A stretch of 22,518 nucleotides of DNA, taken from a virus. The position numbers and the translations under genes were made by a program. The stretch's first letter is position 1. Each line of letters opens with the position of its first letter. Shown in pieces: positions 16,654 through 22,518 of the stretch. The DNA is taken from the IMG/VR virus record IMGVR_UViG_3300034158_000123, positions 1 through 22,518 of that record; one strand, written 5' to 3'. Below the pieces are notes generated by a model. The model was given only the letters and a program-made list of their open reading frames with translations, searched no databases and was not told the origin of the DNA.

Positions 16654-16863
16654 TTATTCTGGTAGATAATAATAACTTGCTATTATATATCCATTGGTTG
16701 TATTGATAACCAAATACAGGTGGTCAGGTGTTCTGAAAATAAATTCACCTTGGCATGTGTAATACTGTCCATTGATATTTGCAATTAACTTTCTTAATGC
16801 ATCGTAAGCACCCATTTTTGTTTGGTAATATGCTGGTTCTTCAACTATTTTTTTCTTTGCCAT
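16654..16863 (-). CDS. Small hypothetical protein
   Basis: A 69-aa protein with a basic start (MAKKK), a short helix (..YDALRKLIANI..) and then Tyr-rich beta hairpins (..QYYTCQGEFIFRTPDHLYLVI..), resembling a small single-domain beta-rich fold. No family was recognised. GTATTTAT lies 14 nt before ATG, and the gene begins a block after the nuclease gene. Confidence 0.6.
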   Translation of the reverse strand: MAKKKIVEEPAYYQTKMGAYDALRKLIANINGQYYTCQGEFIFRTPDHLYLVINTTNGYIIASYYYLPE

Positions 16864-16877
16864 AATTAAGGTTTATT

Positions 16878-16885
16878 ATAAATAC
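16878..16885 (-). promoter_or_regulatory. GTATTTAT motif before 69-aa gene
   Basis: Exact octamer 14 nt before ATG, with palindrome TTTATAATAAA. It is the most promoter-distal (rightmost) intergenic copy. TGGTCGTTTTT lies directly upstream (16887-16897). Confidence 0.55.
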
Positions 16886-16968
16886 AAAAAACGACCAGAA
16901 AAGACAGATAAAATTTAATTTTAACCTCTTTTTAGCCGTTTTAAAGCACTTATTTACTTTGGGTGGTG

Positions 16969-17631
16969 TTATGACATTGCTGAAGTCAATTTAATTACCT
17001 TAAAGCAATATTGCGTAAATATGTTCTTTGGTACTATCAATGCTTGTTGGTTATATGTTCGGCTTTCTATTTGTACTTGACAGGCTTTTTTATAATACTT
17101 GTCATATTGTTCATGTATGCACCTATTAAGCATATAGTAATAAATAAACATTATGCTTTGAGGTTCTGCAATTACCCAAATATCTGCGGTGCTTAACCTG
17201 AAACCTGACCACCTGCCATTAGTACCCAATTCAATATATATATTACCAGTCTTTGGGGTCATAGTGTCATTCTTGGCCTCAATGCTTAACCCTAATTCAG
17301 GTAAATAAATGTCATACTCTGCCAGTTTATCTTTGTCGATACTGTAATTTTTACAGGTGTTGGGGTATTGTTTACCTATGTTGGTAATTAGTGACTGTTC
17401 TAACTTGTCACCAATTGCACCCCTGTCTGAATATGAATATACATTACCATATTGATTTAATGAACATTCATTATTATAGTTAAATGCTTGTTCCCAACCT
17501 TCGGAATTCAGGAACGGGAAAACATCTAAATTTGCTTTAATTATTTGGTCTATTAAACCCCGGTCAATTGTCTCAATTGTTTTAACCCTGTTTTGGGTTT
17601 GTTTTTCTCTTATAAATGTTACTCTACTCAT
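16969..17631 (-). CDS. PD-(D/E)XK superfamily nuclease
   Basis: A 220-aa protein with the catalytic pattern of this fold: E78 in ..GAIGDKLEQSL.., D107 in ..AEYDIYLPELG.., and E118-A-K120 in ..LSIEAKND.., then a strand before ..STADIWVIAEP... The rest is unremarkable apart from an aromatic C-terminal part. Possible roles are a recombination or replication nuclease (Holliday junction resolvase or RecB-like) or restriction-type DNA cleavage. It starts 1 nt after the gene before it, so it belongs to the early replication block. The exact substrate cannot be told. Confidence 0.7.
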   Translation of the reverse strand: MSRVTFIREKQTQNRVKTIETIDRGLIDQIIKANLDVFPFLNSEGWEQAFNYNNECSLNQYGNVYSYSDRGAIGDKLEQSLITNIGKQYPNTCKNYSIDKDKLAEYDIYLPELGLSIEAKNDTMTPKTGNIYIELGTNGRWSGFRLSTADIWVIAEPQSIMFIYYYMLNRCIHEQYDKYYKKACQVQIESRTYNQQALIVPKNIFTQYCFKVIKLTSAMS

Positions 17632-17632
17632 T

Positions 17633-17869
17633 TTATTTTACTTTATCCATAAATGTTATTTTTTGCTTCTCTATAAGTGCCTTTATGAGTTTAGAAGCAT
17701 TGGCACTGTCGATACGTTTAAAAGGGTTCCTGCAACCGTACTTGGTTATATACTGGTCAAATGCATCACCGTAGTCATTCTTTTCAAGTAATGACCTTAT
17801 AAACCCTATTTGCTTTCCGCTTACTTTTGAGTTTGGGTAATATCCCAATTTAATAGTTATAGTCTTCAT
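17633..17869 (-). CDS. Small hypothetical protein of the early block
   Basis: A 78-aa basic protein. The segment ..KVSGKQIGFIRSLLEKND.. and the later ..SANASKLIKALIEKQ.. form a K-Q-I-x-F-I / A-S-x-L-I pair that I associate with short segments found at the ends of phage and plasmid DNA-processing proteins, but I cannot name a function. It overlaps the metallopeptidase-like gene by an ATGA junction and is followed 1 nt later by the nuclease, which suggests joint action. Confidence 0.65.
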   Translation of the reverse strand: MKTITIKLGYYPNSKVSGKQIGFIRSLLEKNDYGDAFDQYITKYGCRNPFKRIDSANASKLIKALIEKQKITFMDKVK

Positions 17870-18195
17870 ATATTCATTTTATTTATTACTATTTTAAGTA
17901 TTGGCATTTCTTTTAAGTCTACTTTACAGGTGTCCTGCCATTCTTTACTGTGATCAGTACACCCGTACTTAGTGAATGCAATTACGTGTGCAACTTCGTG
18001 TTTAATTATAACCTGCATTTGGTCATAAGTGCAAATTTTTATTGTCTCAATGTCAAATTGTATTGAGCGGGTTAAATAATGTGTTGTTGCACCTATAGTT
18101 TTATCCATTTCAAAGAATTGAATATTCCAATTTTCATTTGGTATATGCTTAGTAAGCAATTCTTGTGTTAATTTTTGAACTTCTGGTATAGTCAT
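17866..18195 (-). CDS. SprT-like zinc metalloprotease domain protein
   Basis: A 109-aa protein with the HExxH motif as H66-E67-V-A-H70 (..VIIKHEVAHVIAF..) and a third ligand candidate H82 in ..TDHSKEWQDTC.., the spacing seen in SprT / Spartan-like domains. Those proteins are zinc metalloproteases, some acting on DNA-protein crosslinks (family knowledge). A phage copy in the replication block could remove proteins from DNA or attack a host factor (inference). It ends in TGA within an ATGA overlap with the next start, the only TGA stop found. It lies 11 nt after the initiator gene stop. Confidence 0.75.
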   Translation of the reverse strand: MTIPEVQKLTQELLTKHIPNENWNIQFFEMDKTIGATTHYLTRSIQFDIETIKICTYDQMQVIIKHEVAHVIAFTKYGCTDHSKEWQDTCKVDLKEMPILKIVINKMNI

Positions 18196-18206
18196 TGGAA
18201 TGTGTA

Positions 18207-19310
18207 TTATACCTGTTGGGGTATGTGGTTTGAATTTATTTTTAAAAGCAATTCATCTTGGGCAACATTAATTGCTTCTTTTCTTAAATTGGAATCAGGA
18301 ATTTCCAAACAATACTTAACCATATAATAACCCAACAACCATTCGTTTTGGTGTGGTGTTGGCATATTCTGTTTCCATTTGGTATGAGCATTAGTTACCT
18401 CATAAGCAATTGTTGAAATACTATACTTCATTAACTCTTGTGCATACTCTTTAAACTTTGGGGTATTATCAAAACATTGAGCAAATTTTGGATGTTCATA
18501 TATTTTTTTAAATTCTTTCCTGAATTCAATTTCATTCTTATTTTTTTTGGGTTTAGTTTCTTTAATTGGTGTTAAACTAACTTCTTCTTTAATTGGTGTT
18601 ATTACAACTTCTTCTTTATCGTTTTTAACTTCATTAATAATTTCTTTAATTAAGTCACTTTCTTCAAACTCGTCATTTGAAGAAATAGAAACCAAATTTT
18701 GAGAAACTTCAAAAATTTCCTCTTGTTGTTTTCTTATTGTCTTTTCTTTTTGTTCTTCTTTTTGTTCTTGGTATTGTTTAGTATTGTTATTGTACAATTC
18801 TACCGGTATAATAGGGGTCGAATTACCGGTATATACAGGTAGAATTACCGGTACTATACCAGTAGAATTGTCGGTATTATTTGACAAATTTACCGGTACT
18901 ATACCAGTAGAATTGTCGGTATTATTTGACAAATTTACCGGTACTATACCAGTAGAATTGTTTGGTGCAATTGTACTTGCAGGTAGAATTGTCGGTAATA
19001 TACCAGTAGAATTGCACCAATTTAAAATTATGTTAATATCAATACCTAATGTCTGGTCGTTAATATTGTAAACCAATTTTAATTGCTTGAATTTGTCTAA
19101 TGCTTTTTTAACTGTTCGTCTATCAGTTCCTAATGCTTGTTCAATTCGGTAACTTGTTACTCTAAATGTTTCTGAATTGCTAAATAGATAAATTAGAATT
19201 AGTTTTTCAGTTGGTGTTAATTCCAATTCAAATATTTTGTTTGGAATTTGTGTAAAGTCCTGCTTTAATTCGGGTTTCTTTACATAGAAGAAATTGCCTT
19301 TATTTTTCAT
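18207..19310 (-). CDS. Winged-helix replication initiator-like protein with internal iterons
   Basis: A 367-aa protein with three parts. Residues 25-85 form a winged helix-turn-helix (..LTPTEKLILIYLFSNSE.., ..RIEQALGTDRRTVKKALDKF..), as in phage and plasmid initiators. Residues 100-172 hold five NSTG-type repeats spaced 18, 15, 15 and 15 residues, encoded by iterated DNA. A charged Glu/Lys linker follows. The C-terminal 110 residues (..EFRKEFKKIYEHPKF.. to ..NEWLLGYYMVKYC..) may bind host helicase or loader, as no phage helicase is encoded here. The layout, with an origin inside the initiator gene, matches lambda O. A transcriptional regulator is the alternative. It heads the block of DNA-processing genes. 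Confidence 0.7.
   Translation of the reverse strand: MKNKGNFFYVKKPELKQDFTQIPNKIFELELTPTEKLILIYLFSNSETFRVTSYRIEQALGTDRRTVKKALDKFKQLKLVYNINDQTLGIDINIILNWCNSTGILPTILPASTIAPNNSTGIVPVNLSNNTDNSTGIVPVNLSNNTDNSTGIVPVILPVYTGNSTPIIPVELYNNNTKQYQEQKEEQKEKTIRKQQEEIFEVSQNLVSISSNDEFEESDLIKEIINEVKNDKEEVVITPIKEEVSLTPIKETKPKKNKNEIEFRKEFKKIYEHPKFAQCFDNTPKFKEYAQELMKYSISTIAYEVTNAHTKWKQNMPTPHQNEWLLGYYMVKYCLEIPDSNLRKEAINVAQDELLLKINSNHIPQQV
18717..18782. other. Strand-asymmetric AT-rich tract beside iterons
   Basis: About 65 bp, almost all pyrimidine (mostly T) on the plus strand, adjoining the iteron cluster and encoding the Gln/Lys/Glu linker. Lambda ori has a comparable A/T-biased unwinding segment next to its iterons; unwinding here is inferred. 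Confidence 0.4.
18801..19013 (-). repeat. Iteron cluster; candidate replication origin
   Basis: Five related 24-bp repeats on the coding strand, at 18990-19013, 18936-18959, 18891-18914, 18846-18869 and 18801-18824. Each begins AATTC and has core elements ACTGGTA or near-matches, then ACCGGTA or ACCGACA. The plus strand shows two perfect 45-bp tandem units (18846-18890 and 18891-18935). They lie inside the initiator gene. Confidence 0.7.
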
Positions 19311-19335
19311 TTGTTCTTTCTTTAGGTTTAATTCA

Positions 19336-19360
19336 GGGTGTTACTTCATCGGTAACACCC
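19336..19360. promoter_or_regulatory. Perfect hairpin between 66-aa gene and initiator gene
   Basis: A 9-bp perfect inverted repeat GGGTGTTAC/GTAACACCC with a 7-nt loop, 25 bp before the initiator ATG. No T-tract follows on the minus strand; weak T-richness follows on the plus strand. It could be a terminator, attenuator or operator. Confidence 0.45.
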
Positions 19361-19369
19361 CTGTTATTT

Positions 19370-19570
19370 TTAATTTTTAAGTTTTAATTCGTTTATTTTT
19401 TTCTCTATTAAAAGTTCCACAAATTGCTTTAAGAACTGTATTTGTGTATAGTACGCATTGTACAATTTTGCTTGTTCCTGCTTTTGTAATTCGTCTAAGC
19501 ATTCTTGTGCTAAGTCCCTTTTTTGGGTTGCAACCTCTTGGGGTTGTTCTTCGTCTTTTCTTTTTTTCAT
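19370..19570 (-). CDS. Small coiled-coil hypothetical protein
   Basis: A 66-aa protein of unknown function, very rich in Lys, Glu and Gln (MKKRKDEEQPQEV..) with a long helix containing regularly spaced Leu/Ile (..YYTQIQFLKQFVELLIEKKINELKLK). It is probably a short coiled coil. Composition resembles the 69-aa protein at 20678-20887. It ends 9 nt before the hairpin preceding the initiator gene. Confidence 0.55.
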   Translation of the reverse strand: MKKRKDEEQPQEVATQKRDLAQECLDELQKQEQAKLYNAYYTQIQFLKQFVELLIEKKINELKLKN

Positions 19571-19724
19571 AGTTGTAAATTTTTAATTAATATTATTTTC
19601 TAATAAATATTCAAAATATTCAAAACGGCCATTGGTGAATATCAACTACATAGCGTTTTTAATAGGGCAAATTCTTCCCATTGGCTTGTAAAGCACACTA
19701 CTATGTTATTAATACAACTAATGT
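19571..19724. other. Intergenic gap with little structure
   Basis: 154 bp, AT-rich, between two small genes. CATTGG occurs twice (near 19630 and 19679), but I see no convincing promoter, terminator or gene. Confidence 0.3.
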
Positions 19725-20018
19725 TTAACGCTTGCTGTTGGTTAGGATAAGGTCAAAATTGTCGGGTTTGAAGTTCATTAAACCCAAGAATTGACATAAT
19801 TCACTAATTTCCTGTAACGGTAATATCAGTGGTTCACTTGCACAAACTTCAACGGTCATAAATTGGTTATTCTCATAACTCAAATAGACAATTAGACCCT
19901 TAATTTTGACTTCTGTACATTCATTACTTAGTACTTCAATAGTACCATTGAATTTTTGTGCAAGTGTTTCACCTGTACTCTTTAAATTCTCTTGTTTTTG
20001 CTTTTTACTTATATTCAT
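19725..20018 (-). CDS. Hypothetical protein
   Basis: A 97-aa protein with a charged N-terminal helix, then a beta-rich body (..VKIKGLIVYLSYENNQFMTVEV..) and an alpha-helical or loop C-terminus (..ISELCQFLGLMNFKPDNFDLIL). No motif or family was recognised. Its start is 6 nt after the stop of the lipoprotein gene, suggesting one operon from the promoter at 20490-20520. Confidence 0.6.
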   Translation of the reverse strand: MNISKKQKQENLKSTGETLAQKFNGTIEVLSNECTEVKIKGLIVYLSYENNQFMTVEVCASEPLILPLQEISELCQFLGLMNFKPDNFDLILTNSKR

Positions 20019-20024
20019 ATTTAT

Positions 20025-20339
20025 TTAATTTACTAACTCATAGGCTAAATATACCCTGTGATGTTCAGCCGTATTAATATCAATTTGTCGCTGATAGTCC
20101 ATGAACAACCTGAATTGGTTATCTGGTATATTTAAGGGTGCTAATTCTAATTCTGTTTCACAAATTACAATGTCTGCACTATCATGTATTTGAAATTCTC
20201 CAAATACCATTATATTTTCCTGTAATTCACCAATACTTACACTGTCAACCATATATTGAGTTGCACAAGTATAATTTTGTTTTTCACAACTAACTAAAGT
20301 CATTAAAACTGCTGCTAAAACTACTGTTAAAGTTTTCAT
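20025..20339 (-). CDS. Small phage-encoded lipoprotein
   Basis: A 104-aa protein with an N-terminal signal peptide MKTLTVVLAAVLMTLVSC, whose LVSC is a lipobox with Cys18 as the lipidated residue. The mature part starts CEKQNYTC and is otherwise soluble, with two further Cys. The open frame reaches back to 20483, but that would put 48 polar residues ahead of the signal sequence, and the upstream ATG sits at the predicted transcript start, so I place the start at 20339. It would be attached to the cell envelope of the host. Roles may include superinfection exclusion or lysogenic conversion (inference); alternative is an unrelated membrane protein. Confidence 0.65.
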   Translation of the reverse strand: MKTLTVVLAAVLMTLVSCEKQNYTCATQYMVDSVSIGELQENIMVFGEFQIHDSADIVICETELELAPLNIPDNQFRLFMDYQRQIDINTAEHHRVYLAYELVN

Positions 20340-20383
20340 TAGATTTGGTATTAAGTTTGTATTATATGGTGTTATATTTAATA

Positions 20384-20537
20384 TTTCGTTATACGATAAA
20401 AAAGCACTTATGTTACAATTTAATGTAACTATTAGTAACTTAAAATACTGTTTTTCGTATGGCTTATTTCTTTCGTTATTCATAATATTAAATATACAGT
20501 CTATATTTTAAATTGTCAAGTGTTTTTATTTCGTTAT
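20384..20537. promoter_or_regulatory. Repeated TTTCGTTAT sites around the promoter; candidate operators
   Basis: Three copies of TTTCGTTAT on the plus strand, at 20384-20392, 20471-20479 and 20529-20537, in about 155 bp that contain the promoter and the 5' leader. In addition, GTTACA and TGTAAC form an 18-bp inverted repeat at 20412-20429. They could be binding sites for a repressor encoded outside the window. Confidence 0.4.
20490..20519 (-). promoter_or_regulatory. Sigma70-like promoter for leftward early operon
   Basis: On the minus strand, TTGACA (20519-20514), a 17-bp spacer, then TATATT (20496-20491), extended as TATATTTA, which is close to the Bacteroidetes TAnnTTTG -7 element. It would start transcription near 20484, upstream of the lipoprotein and replication genes. 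Confidence 0.65.
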
Positions 20538-20627
20538 GGTTCAACATTATAACCCTTTTTTTAAACTTATTTTAATTAAAAACATTGAAATTCTGCGTGA
20601 AAACACTAAAATGCTAATTATGGACAT

Positions 20628-20656
20628 AAAAAAACCCCGCTTAAATTGGCGGGGTT
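20628..20656 (-). terminator. Rho-independent terminator after 69-aa gene
   Basis: An 8-bp perfect stem AACCCCGC/GCGGGGTT with an 8-nt loop, followed on the minus strand by TTTTTTT. It separates the integrase-side transcript from the early operon promoter. Confidence 0.9.
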
Positions 20657-20677
20657 CTGTAATGAATTCTGTGGTTA

Positions 20678-20887
20678 TTAACTGAACTTCTTCAAATATT
20701 CAATTCGTTCCTGTAGTGCAAGTATTTCTGCTGCTTTCTGTCTTTCTAATTGCCTTTTTACTGCTTCTATTAATTGTTCCTTTTCATCGTAAGACAGAGA
20801 ATGTGCAAGTTTAACGCATTCTTTTAGTTGCTCTGTTGCTGTTCGTGGTAACCTCTTTGGGTTCTGTTCTTCTTTTTTCTTTGCCAT
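20678..20887 (-). CDS. Small basic hypothetical protein
   Basis: A 69-aa protein beginning MAKKKEEQNPKRLPRTATEQL, then a long amphipathic helix (..LSYDEKEQLIEAVKRQLERQKAAEILALQERIEYLKKF). It looks like a short, charged coiled-coil or DNA-associated protein. By its place between the integrase gene and the early promoter it could be an excisionase-like or regulatory partner, but no helix-turn-helix is evident. A strong terminator follows about 20 bp on. Confidence 0.6.
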   Translation of the reverse strand: MAKKKEEQNPKRLPRTATEQLKECVKLAHSLSYDEKEQLIEAVKRQLERQKAAEILALQERIEYLKKFS

Positions 20888-21063
20888 AGTCAGTAAATTT
20901 GTGTTTATACCTGCTAAATTAGGTTTTTTATTTAAGAATAGTTTTAAAAGTCCTAATTTACCAAAACTGGCTTTAATACATTAATGGTATTAAAAGAACT
21001 AACCCCGTCTCAATACCAAGTATTAAAAACGGGGTCAGGTGCTTAAATTGCTTTAAAACGGCT
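20888..21063. other. Repeat-rich spacer after integrase; candidate attP region
   Basis: 176 bp with GCTTTAA repeated at 20970, 21050 and 21061, and GTATTAAAA at 20988 and 21020. It also has an inverted repeat ACCCCGT/ACGGGGT at 21002-21035 enclosing a short AATAC/GTATT hairpin. Integrase-adjacent DNA with short repeated arm-like sites is typical of attP (inference). The hairpin might also terminate the integrase transcript, though no strong T-tract follows. Confidence 0.4.
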
Positions 21064-22518
21064 TTAAATAGTATTTATCATTTCTGCTTTACTATTCTGT
21101 AGTATTGCAATGTAGTGTTGAATAGCATTTATACTGTGTTTTGTTATTGTTGCAATTTGTTCAATGCTATAACCTTTATTAAATAGAAGTGTAACTAATG
21201 CTTTACGGGCAACCTTAGATGTAAATAATTCATGTAATTTAAAAATTTGAACTTCGGGGTGCTGTTGGTTAACATTACTACTGAGTTGAACAATTTCCCT
21301 GTTTAAACCCAAAAGTTCTGCCATAAGTCTTAAACTATCATTGTACTGGTAATTGTGACCGAACCAAACCAATTCTTGAATGTTGTAATTAATTGCTTCC
21401 AGAATTTCAGTTAATTCATTATGCAAAGGTGAGTCTATCATTTTGCCTGTCTTACCTTGTTTCAGGTATAAGAAGTACTTACCGTTAACTTGTACAAAAC
21501 TGTCTTTGGTAATTGCAAGCAATTCTGAATATCTCAGACCACCCAACAGGGTTTCAATAATAAAAAGTTTACGGGTTTTTTCCAGTTTTTCTTTGTCAAC
21601 TTTTGACAATTTTTTATTATAAATACCTTGTTTAATTGCTTCAAATTCAACATAATTAATACTAAAAACATTTTGTTTTTCATCAAAAACATACTGAATT
21701 TGGGCGTTACTTTTAGTACTTTGTCTTAATTGATAGTCGTATATTTCTGCAAGACTTGCTGCATTAATATCATAACCCTCTTTTTTTAGGGTCTTAAAAA
21801 ATATCTTAATGTGTTTAATAAAACCCTTTATACTACCAACTGCATAATATTTTTTACCTTTTGCAACGGGGTTCTGTATACAATAATTAACAATGTTTTC
21901 CAATACCTGTGCATTGAAGGTTTTAATTAAAATGTCTGTTGTGTTAATTGAATTACAATAAGCACTGACAAAAGGACGAATTTTATGGGTGGTTATATTC
22001 TCAAATTTATAGAAGTCCATTGCTTCAAGTAATGCAGTTGGTTGTAATATATCCAATTCAAATTGTTTTAATAGGTCTTGTTGGTCTTCTGTTTTATTCT
22101 GTTCAGGTGTTTGAACAAATGTTCTGGTTATAAATTCTTTTATTTGGTCTTCGTCACCTGCAACATTGTTTTCAAAGAAGTGAAATACATCTGAGAATTG
22201 AAAATAAGTATATTTTTCAATATTCTGTTTTGTTACTGGCAGGTTGAAGAACTTCAAAAAATCAATACTTAACCTTATTTTATTCTTGGTCTTATCTACA
22301 TATTGGTTAAATACAAATGCTTCTTTAAACCCAATTGCCTGACCTTTGGTTAATTGGTTGGGTTTAAGTCTTATTATTTCCCTATTGGCATTTAATGCTG
22401 ATATACGGATAATTGCAGGACTAAAATTCTTTATTTCAAAAAGTACTTGCAATGTTCCGTCTTTTCTAGTATGTTTGTAGTTAAAACGCAGTGTAATAAG
22501 TTCTTTGGCCGTTTTCAT
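21064..22518 (-). CDS. int: Tyrosine recombinase integrase
   Basis: A 484-aa site-specific recombinase that inserts and excises the phage. The N-terminus (..FNYKHTRKDGTLQVLFEIKN..) resembles the arm-binding beta domain of Bacteroidetes integrases. A SAM-like core-binding region follows (about 150-265), then the catalytic domain with R329 (..LLGGLRYSELLAIT), Lys near 355, K435-x-x-R438 (..TSKVARKALVTLLFNKG), H461 and the nucleophile Y469 (..HSINAIQHYIAIL). The usual His of box II is Lys here, a known variant. The ATG lies on the last bases of the window, so a longer N-terminus cannot be excluded, though this start looks natural. Confidence 0.9.
   Translation of the reverse strand: MKTAKELITLRFNYKHTRKDGTLQVLFEIKNFSPAIIRISALNANREIIRLKPNQLTKGQAIGFKEAFVFNQYVDKTKNKIRLSIDFLKFFNLPVTKQNIEKYTYFQFSDVFHFFENNVAGDEDQIKEFITRTFVQTPEQNKTEDQQDLLKQFELDILQPTALLEAMDFYKFENITTHKIRPFVSAYCNSINTTDILIKTFNAQVLENIVNYCIQNPVAKGKKYYAVGSIKGFIKHIKIFFKTLKKEGYDINAASLAEIYDYQLRQSTKSNAQIQYVFDEKQNVFSINYVEFEAIKQGIYNKKLSKVDKEKLEKTRKLFIIETLLGGLRYSELLAITKDSFVQVNGKYFLYLKQGKTGKMIDSPLHNELTEILEAINYNIQELVWFGHNYQYNDSLRLMAELLGLNREIVQLSSNVNQQHPEVQIFKLHELFTSKVARKALVTLLFNKGYSIEQIATITKHSINAIQHYIAILQNSKAEMINTI

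Noticed and set aside
2873-16885. The ATAAATAC form of the motif as a T4-type late promoter (TATAAATA)
   Set aside because: The similarity is on the non-coding strand; read in the direction of transcription it is GTATTTAT, and no T4-like late sigma factor is seen.
18846-18979. 45-bp tandem repeats as a CRISPR array
   Set aside because: The repeats are contiguous without unique spacers, lie in frame in a coding region, and no cas gene is nearby.
20025-20483. 152-aa start at 20483 for the lipoprotein gene
   Set aside because: It would bury the signal peptide 48 residues inside and start at the predicted transcription start; ATG at 20339 gives a normal lipoprotein signal.
1-22518. Stop-codon reassignment
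   Set aside because: TAA ends almost all genes, TAG ends one and TGA one through an ATGA overlap, and no gene has an in-frame stop that needs reading through.
1-22518. tRNA genes, insertion sequences or lysis genes
   Set aside because: No cloverleaf pattern, transposase motif, or holin- or endolysin-like protein was seen by eye in any gap or gene.

Overview
The window looks like most of a temperate tailed phage (prophage) with an HK97-type capsid and a siphovirus-type non-contractile tail. A Bacteroidetes host is likely. The DNA is AT-rich, start codons lack Shine-Dalgarno sequences and have A/T-rich leaders, the integrase and tail-fibre N-terminus have a Bacteroidetes look, and stop codons are almost all TAA. 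Every gene supported here lies on the minus strand, so transcription runs from high to low coordinates. Host assignment is inference, since no host gene is present.

Right part, in order of transcription. A tyrosine integrase (21064-22518) is followed by a repeat-rich spacer that could hold attP, then a small basic protein with a strong terminator. Next comes a sigma70-like promoter near 20490-20520 flanked by repeated TTTCGTTAT sites. It fronts a small lipoprotein, two small hypothetical proteins, and a winged-helix replication-initiator-like gene (18207-19310). That gene carries five iterons inside its own reading frame, a lambda-O-like arrangement suggesting the replication origin. After it come an SprT-like HExxH protein, a small hypothetical protein and a PD-(D/E)XK nuclease, packed tightly.

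Middle part: small hypothetical genes, a GIY-YIG homing endonuclease overlapping an HNH nuclease, a 128-bp non-coding gap with repeats that is a candidate cos or TerS-binding region, a NUMOD1-like DNA-binding protein, then the small and large terminase.

Left part: portal, S78 prohead protease, HK97-fold capsid, four head-tail connector and tail-completion genes, major tail protein, a lambda G/GT-like tail chaperone pair joined by a probable -1 frameshift at a 9-A slip site, tape measure, a baseplate-like protein and a 955-aa tail fibre with about 59 cysteines.

The most unusual signals are three. First, the octamer GTATTTAT, often extended to the palindrome TTTATNATAAA, sits just upstream of ten genes, mostly in the structural half. 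Second, the probable origin lies inside the initiator gene. Third, the tail fibre is extremely cysteine-rich. Strong intrinsic terminators follow the two most abundant structural proteins, capsid and tail tube. No lysis genes, repressor, tRNA, CRISPR array or insertion sequence was seen. Lysis genes and the repressor probably lie beyond the window edges. There is no stretch over 300 bases without a gene.
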